In this document: piece by piece, positions 32,897 through 44,000 of the stretch | Layout: each line of letters starts with the position of its first letter | Position numbering within the stretch: position 1 is the stretch's first letter | From: Heterotrichella gracilis | Lineage: Eukaryota > Sar > Xanthophyceae > Tribonematales > Xanthonemataceae | Length of the DNA: 64,000 bases | Direction of reading: 5' to 3' | NCBI GenBank assembly: GCA_032358255.1 | Contig: JAULBX010013318.1 | Span: 186,001 to 250,000, forward strand | Made by a program: the position numbers and the translations under genes | Notes under the pieces: generated by a model | What the model was told of the DNA's origin: nothing | The model's input: the letters and a program-made list of their open reading frames with translations, nothing else | The model's database searches: none

Positions 32897-34629
32897 AGGG
32901 GTGCAGACAAGAAACTGCTAGATTTATGAATGAGGGCAGGGTCACACAGGAAGGTCCCCTAGGTCATGTGCGATGTGAAGCGGTAGGTGGAGCTAGGGTT
33001 TGGCTAGGGTTTGCTTGCATCTAGCACTCACTGGGCTGCAGCTACTGGTGGCGCCACCAGTGTCATGCTATATCTTCAAATCCACCCAATAAAGCCCTGG
33101 GTGGTTTGGACATGCAGCGATGGCATACCCCAGCACCGTGTCCTAGCAAAACCCTAACCCAGGCATGCCCTAGGGTTGTACCTTTGTGGTCCTTGCTCCC
33201 CCAGCCACCAACCCCGCAGGGCGCTGCTGCATGGTGTGAAACATGGGAATGGCTGGCTGTAAAGAGCAATGCGTTTGGCGTATGTCTCTTCCCCTGCAAC
33301 AGAGTGCGGTGGCTGGTTAGTGCAGCGGCCCTAGGTTACGGTGTGTCTAGGGTTCTTGGCCGACACGGCCATGCCAGCGCAGCCACAATCAGTGCATGCC
33401 GCAAACCCACAAAAGGGTAAGACCATGACTGATGTATCGCACGGTACAAGTGTTTGCCAACACATGGTGGCAACGTGCGGACAGTCGGCACTGCTGCTGG
33501 TGTGGGTTGGGGTTCATGCAAAATGGCTTGCACACCGCTGCACCGGCAGTACACGGCACAAACAGCAGCAGGTTATGCAGAATCGTTGCATGTTTATTAG
33601 AGCATAAGGTGCACTCGTACTCTGCTCTGTAGCTGTCACACAAGACTAGCAAAGTCTAGCTGACAACACAGTACTGTGACAACAAGCAACCACCGGGATG
33701 TGAGAGCATTTGGCCTGCTTACATCTGCCGTGCATAGAGGTCATAGTACTGTCTTTGGCAGTGAGGTTGGCATCAGGACACCGTTCGGCTGCCCAGCAAG
33801 CAAGTCGAGGCCTTGAGCTAGCGGGCAAGGCATGCTGACACACCATTGAACTTGTCTGAAAGTGTGTGGTGAGCCCCATAACCAACGCGTGGACCCCTAC
33901 CTTGTTATGTGCCCAGGTGGGTATTCAGAACTGCGGTTCCTGAGTAAGCATTGCCCTGTTGGCGCGGTGGTTCAGTGGTTTGCGTGGCGAGTGTTTCGGG
34001 GCGTCCCTGTGTGTCACGACTGCCTCACGCTGTGTGCGTTCTGTAACGAGCTTTGAAGAGGTACTGGGGATGCTTGAAACGTCTCAGAGAGTGGTATTCG
34101 TTCTTGCAGCCTGCTTGCGGTTGGCGAGTGTGTTTGGTCTTTCTGGAAAAACACCTGTGGTCGTTTCCTCGCCCAGCCTCCACCCCAATCTCGAGTGCCC
34201 GCTGATTACATCCTCGCTTACATATAGGGGTGTAACTCACCCTTGGATTGGCAAGCATGTCAGAGGACATAAAGCCCACGTAACCTGACCACTTGGGTGT
34301 ATCGGTGTTCATACCAGACTGGGCAGCTGGCACTCTCTGAATACCAAACTAACCCCCGCCCTCAGACACCCACACTCGGTGCAGCGCTGCTTCAGACCCG
34401 TACCCGTTGGCGCAGGAACGTTGTAATATCAGGACAAACCACACGAGGCAATAGCCACACTATCTCGCTTGGTTTTCACCTTCGCTTTCTCCTGTTGCTA
34501 CCGACTGCAAGGCCCAAAAGGTACTCTCCAAGTGTGGGACTCCAAGGACTATCTACCAACCCCAGTGACAGGAAACCACCCCACCCGGAATCCAATAATT
34601 CAGCTTATCTGGTTGGCACACAAGCAAAG
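32897..34629. promoter_or_regulatory. Divergent upstream region of the S1 and NFU1 genes
   Basis: I see no gene here. The head-to-head arrangement implies that both promoters lie in this 1.7 kb. The A-box-like string near 33965 (tggttcagtgg) lacks a B box, so it is not called a tRNA. Confidence 0.35.
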
Positions 34630-36886
34630 ATGCAGCGGTCAGCTGGACAAGGGTTGCTCAAGCTGGTACAGCGGGTATGCAGCCGGGGAGCACATGCCAC
34701 GACTGCCGCAAGGGTGAGTGCACGAGTGTGGAGCTGAGTGTGTCGCCTGTACCAAGAGTGTTTCGCATCGCTGCACTAAGTGGGTGGAACCAGACATACT
34801 GTGTGGTTAGGTCCATGCGGCCCTCAGCTGTGGCCAACTTAGACAGCGTTGATTGGCCCAGGACCAATGCATGCATATGTGACTTCATACGGTTTTGCCA
34901 TATATAAAGAACCACCCTACTGTCGCCAAGGCAGACCTAACTAGGCCACTTTTGAAGAAAATCTTTGAACACCCTTGTTGGACTCTGCTGCGGGTTACAG
35001 CCACCTGTGCCAGAACACACACACAGTGCAGTGTCCCCCCCCTGCAGGCCCTGAGCACGCAGCTGACCTCCCCTTGCACCCCCTCCACCTCCTCCTCCCC
35101 CTTGAGGCCCCACCCCACCAGCACCACCACATGGCAGTCCACTTTACCCGCTGCTGCAAGTGGCTCCGCCAACGCCTTGAGCCAGTCTCGGGGCATGTTC
35201 ATCCAAACACAGACCACGCCTAACCCAGCCAGCCTCATGTTTGTGCCTGGGAAGCCGGTCTCGAAGGTGCGTGGGTGCCCTATCCATCATCCCAATGGGA
35301 TATGCTGTACAGAGGTATCCAAGCTTGGGCAACAGTGGCAGGGGCCCTACTTTGCACCTCAATACCCTTCGTGTGCAGCACTTTTGTGTGCACCTTGGCA
35401 CGTTACCAGCTGGCTTGTGGTTGCTTGAGCGAGGTGGTGACAGTGCAAGGCAGTAATGGCAACGGAATCATCCAGATCTGGCTTTCTCTCCACCGGGCAG
35501 GCACCCAGGTCCCACCTACCACTGGGAAACCTCCCCACACCCTGACCCTCATCGACCCCCACCCCAACCCCACAGGACGGCAGCTACGAGTTCAAAACCC
35601 CCCGCGAGTCACTCATCTCCCCGCTGGCCAAGCGCTTGTTCTCCATCGACGGGGTGAGCGCGGTGTTTGCCGGCTCCGACTTCATCACCGTCACCAAATC
35701 CGATGACTACACCTGGGCGGTGCTCAAGCCGGACGTGTTTGCCGCCATCATGGACTGGTATGCGGCTGCCGAGCCCATGGTGAGCGACTCGGCTGCCTAT
35801 GCTGCGCAGGACACAGCCATACACCCGGAGGACGATGAGGTGGGTGGGTTTGGGGGAGGGGAGGGGGCGCGGTGCCTTAGGGTTTTGCAAGCGGTGTGCA
35901 TGGGTATGTGCATGGCAGGGCATGTACGGTATGCATAGGTATGTGTGCATGGCGTGGTCTGGGTACAGAGATAGCCACTTGCTGCCATGCGTTGCGTGGG
36001 TGAGGGCATGGCAATGGCATGGCCACAGGTGCTGGGCAATCATGCATGGGGCATGGGGCATGAGGCATGCATGAGGTTGGGGCGGCACTGGCAAGGCGGC
36101 TGGGGGCGGCAGTCCCCTGCACACTGTGTGAATTTCTTCCCTGGCAGCTCACTACCAGGGATATCGCCCTGACCTACACGGCAGATAGCCAGATAGACAG
36201 AGGGTACAAGCATAAATGCAGGAGGATGTACGATACCAGAGCAGCCATTCATGTGCCATGCTTGTACTCCTAGCCCCAGGAGGCCAAGGGGTTGCTACCA
36301 CGCACTCTGTATCCCCTCCTCCGTGTGACCAGACCACCTCCCCTCCCCCTTTTCAGATTGTTGCCATGATCAAGGAGCTGCTGGAGACGCGCATCCGGCC
36401 GGCAGTGCAGGAGGACGGCGGGGACATTGCTTTCAGGGGGTTTGAGCACGACACGGGGACAGTCATTTTGCAGATGAAGGTGGGTGAGGGCCTAGCAGGG
36501 GGAGGTGCAGATATGCTGAGGGGTTTGGGGTGCGCGCACAATGTCTAGAAGTTAGCGCTTATATTGGACGGGAGTATGATGGTTGAACATGTAGGCTGGT
36601 GGAGAGGATGTAGGGCAGGGCAGGATGTAAGGTTGTTTGAGTTACAAGTGCGCCTCTGGTGGCGCTACTACCCACGCGCACTTCCAGCACCCCACCCTTC
36701 CCCCCCTCCCTGCAGGGCGCATGCTCCGGTTGCCCCTCCTCTGCGGTTACCCTGAAGAGCGGCATCGAGAACATGCTGATGCACTATGTGCCCGAGGTGA
36801 AGCAGGTCATTGAGGCAGACCCTGATGAGGCAGAGTCTGAGGGGCTCAAGGCGTTCACGAAGCTGGAGGCGCAGCTGTCGAATTGA
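34630..36886 (+). CDS. NFU1: Mitochondrial NFU1-type iron-sulfur cluster scaffold
   Basis: Five exons: 34630..34713, 35048..35266, 35576..35839, 36357..36479 and 36716..36886 (861 nt, 286 residues), all in phase. Residues 1 to about 75 are Arg/Ser/Thr-rich and fit a mitochondrial presequence ([20 protein letters not shown]). The Nfu N-terminal domain follows ([60 protein letters not shown]). The NifU domain has [20 protein letters not shown] and the cluster-binding [20 protein letters not shown] with the Cys-x-x-Cys pair. NFU1 homodimers bind a 4Fe-4S cluster and pass it to targets such as lipoyl synthase and complex I/II. Length and layout match plant NFU4/NFU5 and human NFU1. Nothing looks broken. 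Confidence 0.93.
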
Positions 36887-38424
36887 GGGCGCGCGGCATC
36901 GTCGCATGAGGTGACTGGGGGTGGCATGAGGTTCAGATGAGGTCACATGCGCACGCGTGCAGTGCGCAGAGGGGGGGCAGCAGTGGATGAGGCAGCTGTC
37001 TGGCTGATGAAGGAGGGGGGCAGGTTGGGGCCATCGCACTTGCGGTGCATGGGGCGCCAGCATACGAGAGGAGCAGGTTCTGGCAAACTGAGAGGCACAT
37101 GGCCTCGCACGGGCATGTGTGGACACATGAGATCACAGGTGGATGCCATGAATGTCAATTGGAATGACATGGGGGATGTCATGTGTGGGCTCGTCAAGCG
37201 GGCAGAGGGCTCTAGCTGTGGGCGAGACGAGCTGACTAGCTGGTTTAGAACTTCTTCAAGGGGGGGGCGTGTTGAGGCTTTTGCACGTGGAGTGCACGAG
37301 CGGGACACCAATCAGTTCACCATCTAGGCCTTGAGGTGCAGGTGGCCACCAGGGTGGCGCACGAGTCTATACATTACATTACATGCTTGACCCCAGAGGG
37401 ATGCATCCATTGAAAATAGCCAAACGCCATGCACTCCTGTCCAGCACAATACGCAGCACGAGTCTATCATTTGAATAATTGTCAATAGTTTTGATGGACA
37501 CAGTAATTGAGCGCTCCAAAGCCTTTACAGATGACGCTGAGGCAAACTGTAGAGTTGCAGTTACAATGCACTGTAAGGAACCCAATAATTATTTAAAAAC
37601 TTGCTGCAGCTCATGAGACTCAGTCCCAGTCTAAGACTTGCCCCCAGAAGTTGAACTTCTGCCCTTGCCATGCGCTGCATATGCATGCCACCAGTGCGGC
37701 AGTTCACCTCATTTGATGACCCATCATGGCTGAAGTTAGAAAAACCCACTACCAGTACAATATAAGAAAGAAAGAAACAAACGAAACGCCCCTGGGGCAC
37801 ACACTGGCGGCGGCACACCATATCATATAATGTGCACAAGCTTTGGCGGCCAGCAAACGTACCGTAAATCATGATAAAGTGATCCCACTGCAGTAATTGA
37901 ACCAGATTGCGGACGGAAATCGAGATTTAGAGCTCTTGTAAAGAGGAAAATGTGCACCATGCTTGCAGCGCATGGCCTGTGAGCAAGTATGATGCCGCAG
38001 ACACGAGGGACATGTCACCGCAGCAGCATCCCGGATATAAGAGCCTTAAGCTAGCCAACCCTGAACAAGTAAAGGTGCCCGGCAGTTGGACTGTGGATCA
38101 CGTTAGCATTAACCATAACCCTTTCGCCACGCCATGCCAGGCAACTCTCTGCCAACAACTGGTAGATGTTGATATGGAACTGTGGTTGCAATAAGAAAAG
38201 GCTGCCAAAATATCCTGAAAACAACACTCGACATACCCAAAACCAGGCATGGTCTGCGGGCAGCAGCGCCACATGACTGACCTCCCTGTGCCAATCTGTG
38301 GGCCTGGTCCCTATTCCTGCCCATCGTGCCGTATAGCTTGTCCCCCTGCCATGCACGTTACCCCACCCTTCATGCCCCCTGCCTGCCCTCATCTTGGTGT
38401 CAGCTGACCCGCTCCCCCCTTGCC
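36887..38424. other. Intergenic between convergent genes
   Basis: This lies between the NFU1 stop (+) and the four-TM gene stop (-). I see no gene. Positions 36887-37330 are GC-rich and probably the NFU1 3' UTR and flank; the rest is AT-richer. Confidence 0.5.
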
Positions 38425-39801
38425 TCAGCGCTTGCCCCTGCTCCTCCGCTCCTGCGCCTCAAGCACATCCTCCGCATCTAGGAGCACACAGCAGAGGGGG
38501 GTATCAGCACAAAGGAGCAAAGGACCGTAGCGCTGTAGGTTGACGACTGTTTCTTAACTTTTCCTTTTACTATTTGTTATTTAGTACTCCCATGCGCCAT
38601 TTGAGCTGGCATTCTACCGACCAACATGGGCAAGCAATGCACCAATATTTGCCGTACTGGTACCAAAGAGGTCGCAGCAGGGTTGAGCAAGCCAGCAGGC
38701 AACCCCATCACCATGCACCAGGCAGATGCAGGGACAAGTCCTGTCGTGCCCAATGCATCCTCTACCCCCCTTCCCCTCCCATGCGCACCACCCCACTGCC
38801 ACACACCCTGGCGTGGCAGCATCCTTGCCCACCCCCTTGTAAACCCCAACTCATTCAAACCCCAACCCCCACCAGTCCCACCTGTTTAGGGTTTAGGGTT
38901 TTGGGTTCGCACCTGGCTGCTCCCCGCACCACAGCCTGGAGCGCATGAAGCTGAGCAGCGCCACCACGCACCACATGGCGAAGCATGTCCACATGAGCGC
39001 GTACACCGACCCCCTGTCTGATTGCTCCGTGAGCTTGTCCGTGATCCCGCTGGTGTCGGTGATGTAGATGGCGGTGCCCACAAACCACAGCGCAAGCAGC
39101 ACCGACAGGCACACGTCCAGGCCACGGTGCATGTGGAAGCAGCGGCACTTCATGCACTGCGGGGGTGGGGGGTGGGTGGGGGTTATGTTGGGGTGGGCGG
39201 ATATGTGGTTCGCCATCTAAATGTCACCCTAAACCCTGACCGTGAGGCAGCTGCTATTCTACGATGAGTATAGTGAAAGTGGGATATGCGTTTCCTTCAC
39301 ATGGGAAGCAATGAAGGCCCTGCGCCATGCAGCAGGGTAGGCAGCCCCGTAGGTACTCAAGCCCAGGGCATGCCGGCATGGCACAGGGGTGGCACGCGAC
39401 ACCACCGCTACCTCCAGCCCAAGTGGAATGCATACACACTGCTGTGGCTGGGCCTCACCTGGATGAGCAGCAGCAGCAAGCCTCCGCCTATGCCAATGCA
39501 GCCGCTGATATATGCCATGGTGCAGGGCGTCTGGCTGAAGCCGTGCGTTGAGGGGGACAGCACGCAGTGGTTGTAGGTTACGTTCTGGGTCAGCGTGCCC
39601 TCGGGGGTGTCAAAGATGGTGACTTGGGCGGTTTCTGGGGAGGAGTCGGTGGCGGTGATGGCGATGAGCACGGAGGCGATGACCAGCTGCAGGTGGGTGG
39701 TGGGGGGTTTGGGTGATGTGGGGTGGTGGATGGGGTGGGTGTGTATAGTGGGGAGTTGTTGTGACGAGATGTGGGGGTGATGGGTGCACGCGGGGAGCCA
39801 T
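38425..39801 (-). CDS. Four-transmembrane protein of unknown function
   Basis: Four exons: 39790..39801 (12 nt, MAPR), 39459..39686, 38913..39156 and 38425..38477 (537 nt, 178 residues), in phase. TM1 is LVIASVLIAITA. An outside loop carries an N-glycosylation sequon and Cys (NVTYNHC; QTPC). TM2 is MAYISGCIGIGGGLLLLLIQ. A Cys-rich inside loop follows (CMKCRCFHMHRG). TM3 is VCLSVLLALWFVGTAIYIT, and TM4 is VYALMWTCFAMWCVVALLSF. The tail is short and basic (EAQERRSRGKR). Size and topology are like MARVEL/CASP-type four-TM proteins, but I see no diagnostic residues, so this stays a structural comparison. The 12-nt first exon is inferred from phase and position and is the weakest part of the model. 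Confidence 0.65.
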
Positions 39802-41026
39802 TTTTAAGGCAATATAGGCATGTAAAGTAACTGCTAGCTGACGGTTTCAAGATTTTGAAAAGAGAGGAGAGGTGTACCCAAAGGTAGCTTCACCTCAGTG
39901 CACAAGTGGCGCAGGGCACAACATGGGGGGGCAAAAGTGGCGCAGTGCACGGTGCACTGTGACACACTTAACAAGAGATGCTGGCGCTGCGGCATAAACC
40001 AGGCGTCCTACGCACAGGCAGTGCATGCAAGGTCTGCCACCTTGCTGCAGGGGAGCCCCACTCCAGTGCTTGTTGCCTAGGTGACATGGGTGCGAAAGCT
40101 AGTAACCTGAGCTCCTCACCTCTGCCAAGACAACCATGTAAATCAAGACATGGGTGCAGGGCCTCCTGGTCAGGCACCCAACCACTCCTGCTTTCCCTGC
40201 CTTCCCCGCAACGTGAGGGGGAGCGGACATCTCGATAGGGGTGGGGGGGGATGCCATGGTCACAACGTGGGCGCCTGGCTCAATGCGGTCAACCGAAGCG
40301 GCAAGTGGTCCTTGCATGTTGTCAACAGTTATCAAAACGGGCAGTCCAAGGCTCAAGCTCCCAGCGCACCGATGTGGGCAGAAGTAAGCGAGGAACACAA
40401 GAGTGACACAGCACGAGATGGGCAACCTTGGTCAAGCACGGATCTGACCCAAGACAACGGGCAGAAAGATTGGAACGTCAGTACACAGTATTCGTTTGAT
40501 GGGTTGCTAAGCAAATAAAAGGGTGTCCCTGAAGTTTGCCAAATTTGTACCTAGATGCAGCTAGCCGGAAAGTCAGTGACATATGGTGTCTTGTGGAGCA
40601 GCAACCAAATTCTTTAGAAAGGCCTATGGCAACCGGCAGCAGTAGCGAGTGTGCAGAAGAGTATCACCACGGGTGTTTTGGTTGTTGTTGAAAACGGTTA
40701 AGTAATCGTGCATTGGATTACGTTTCCTTGACACTCGTATTCTCCCCCTTGACCTCCTCGACAGCTTGGAAGAATGCCCTAGTCTATAGTCTATCTACTA
40801 AAAAAACTCTTTTGACTTGCACAAACATGACTCGCGCAGATCACAGGTCCAAAGTTTTGGAGGTGCACGCGGTCTAGCTCCATGCCGGCATGGCGTGTGG
40901 TTTTGACACATGCCGTTGACTGCCAAGAACAATCTTGTAAAACTCTCGTACTGGCGCGCAGTTAACTCTTTCATTCTGTGAAGTATGCAGCCTATATTCC
41001 AGTCGTAGGCCGTCACAGAGTGTAAA
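39802..41026. promoter_or_regulatory. Divergent upstream region, with a weak ORF at 40150-40518
   Basis: This separates the four-TM gene (-) and the large disordered-protein gene (+). It contains a 122-codon plus-strand ORF at 40150-40518 whose second half has plausible composition (SKAQAPSAPMWAEVSEEHKS). There is no recognisable domain and no splice partner, so I leave it as a possible ORF only. Confidence 0.35.
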
Positions 41027-44000
41027 ATGGTGTGGACGTACGTTCCTGGTGCGAACGTGGCCAAAGGGGCAGAGGGCGACAATTGCGCACAAACGCACAG
41101 AAAGTTAGGCGTGAAGCACAGCTCGTACCCAACCAGAGCAACCTTGTCCCTCCAGGAGCCTGCGGAACCAGTAGCAGACAGAAAACAGAAACCATGGTGA
41201 GTGTGAACGCTGAGTGAGGATGTTGTTTGCTCCCCACCTAGGCATTCTGTGCAGGTGGGTTGCCACCCCTGCTTCACTTGGACAGTCCAATAACACATGC
41301 ACATATCTAAAACCCAAGATACAGTCACCATAGTGCCATATATGTTGCAACGCGTTGCAGGAGAGGACCTTGCAACGCCGACCCCCGCCAGACTGCTGGA
41401 GGTGCACAATCCAAAGTCAAGGTATGGGCTGACGTGAGTGAAAGCTGTTGATGTCGCGTTAGTATAAGAGTGTCCAGTTATGTTGCTTGCTGTCTGCAGG
41501 CAAAGAACACAAAGCTGCAGCCAACGGTGACAGTCAACTTTGACTACATTCCTGAGCTTGCAATGAATCACATGGTGCAAGGTGAGTGCTGTAGCTCTCT
41601 GGCATGGTAAGCCACTTGCATGTATGTATATGTTGCTTATCGCATCTTTCTGCGCAGAGAACCCAGTGGTATTTACTTCAAGGTTCGCCCCAGGACAGGG
41701 TACATCTGAGTCTACCCTGGTGCAGGTGAGGCCAATGTAGTGGGCTGTTGTCCTGTTGCAACAACTTGTGACAGGAACAGCCCCTAGCATCAAGCACTGC
41801 CGCATTTGGCAAAGTAATTGTTGTAAGGTGATTGGAAATGTTTTTTAAAACATGGCATGCCATATGGCAACCCTATGACAAGCAGCTTGACAACCTACAG
41901 GTACCTGACTTGCTGAACCGCATGCACTTTGCTGGAAGGCTTGCTCCATCCTCGACCATCCTGGCGCATCCCGGCCAGGTGCCATGGCCTGTACGCTACC
42001 AGCCCGTGCTTTGGAATGCACAATGCAGCCAAGCGCCCAACCAGGTGATGTCGGGGTACAACCCACTTGCTCTGCATCTGTATCTGGATTCTGTGTAGGC
42101 GCCTTGCGTTCCGGGGGCGCTTGCATAGGCTGCTGCCATGTATTATGTGTAGGTGCCTGTGCGTTGCAGTCCTGTAGAGGCTGTTGCCAGGCATCATCAG
42201 GAGAGCACAAGGTCTCACCTTAGTCATCTTACAGAGGGCATCATGTGTCAACATTGGTGACGCAGGTCGCAAAGCATGTGGAGACCAAGGAGAGCCACAC
42301 CCAAACAGCTCAGGATGTACAGACTCAGACAGAAATGGAATTAATGCACATCAAGCCAGGCAATGAAAATATCCCTACCCCCAGCGCACCTATTAAGTCT
42401 GGTACCATTCTACCAGCTTCAAAATGTGACGCCTGTGGCCCGGGTTGTGATGGGGCAGTTCCACCTGCCAGTCCAGTCAAACAGCAAGATGCTAGAAGTC
42501 CATCAAAGCCCGCAAACAAGCAGCGCAAAGGCAGACCGCAGGGGAAAGCAGCTGCAAGGAGTGGGAAAGCAACCCGGGCACCACTTGCCAAAGCATGTCG
42601 CTCCCAGCTGGGGCAGGGCATGAACATGCAGAAGGGCATGCACACGCAGCCAGTACAAAACAGCCATATGCATGCTGATCATGATGGGTCAGATCACTCG
42701 CTCACTTTTTCTGATGGGGAAGAGGGTGCTCGAGTTGCTGCCCACCACAATGTTTCTTCATCAATTGACGATTGTTTACAGCGGGTAGCATACCGGCCGA
42801 TTGTGGTTGTGCACTCCAGGTGCAACTCTCCAGATGCAGATGATCAAGCTCACCAGGTAAGTGATGCGCAACATCAATATGGTGTTACACCATGTTGTCT
42901 GTGCGGATTGTGCGCTGGCCTGCTGATAGTGTGTGCAATGATTCAATCAACCAATTTCAATGCCAAGTCTGATGGAGCATATAATCTATGATAGGGGTGA
43001 CTCACCCCTATCATAGATTGTCCAGTGTTTCAACTAGTAGTTAAAAACACTGGACAGCAGGAAGTTGACATCATCTTTGCATACTTATTTCCCGTTGAAG
43101 GACGTACATATTGACGGGCTGCGCAGCAATGAATATACCAATTGTATTCATTTAATAAATAGTTTTACTGTCTTTTTCCACACATTTGTATTGATTTGTG
43201 ACAAATTCCTGCATGCAGGCAAACACTGTCGAAGACAGCGAGCTATGCAGGGGCCAGAGGCCACAGAGGCCACACCAAACTGCTGCCAGGTCAACTGCAG
43301 CAGCAGCTATGGGCGGCACAGTTAGGCAACAGCCATCTATTCAAGGTCACCACATTAACCCCGACGCGGATGCTAGCCGCTTTGGCCAGCAGCACCCAGC
43401 ATCTAGCAAGCCATTCGCCCTCAACACGCATGCATCCCGGGGATGCTGGAAGCCATCCACCGCCTTCACCAAGCCTGGCGCAGCCTCCAGCCCAGTAAAA
43501 GCGCCAGTTGCCGCTGTATACAGACCATTCACTGCCAAGCCTCCTGCCCCATGCGCAGGCTGCGGGCGGATCAACTGCGGCCAGTGCGGCGCACGCCCCG
43601 CCACGCAGCCTACCTCAGCCAGTGGCGCAGGTTCCTGGGGCAGCATGCCCAGTAGGTCATGCCCAACCTCACCCTTCAAAATTGCAAGCGCACAGCTAAG
43701 CAACAGCCACAGCAGCATGGCGAGGACCCCTCCCAGACCCATGGCGCACCTCCCCTCACGCCCCCACAGCACCAGCAGCATATCAACCTGCGCCTCCACC
43801 CCTCCCACCCGCCCGCTCCTCCCCTTGCGCCCCCCTGCGGCGGTGGCGGCGGCCCTGCATGTGTTTGACCGACTGCCAGCCGGGTCCCAGCAGAGCGACT
43901 TGGAGCGGGCTGTGCAGTGGCTGGGTGGGGGCATGGCGGAGCAGGGTGATGAGGGTGGGTGTGGGGAAGGGGAGGGGGAGGGGGACTCCCTGGAGGAGCT

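Noticed and set aside
33955-34030. tRNA-like A box (tggttcagtgg)
   Set aside because: There is no B box at the right distance and no acceptor-stem pairing.
40798-41805. 335-codon open frame on the minus strand
   Set aside because: It covers the first four exons and introns of the plus-strand disordered-protein gene, has no recognisable domain, and the plus-strand exons join in phase across eleven junctions. I treat it as a chance antisense frame.
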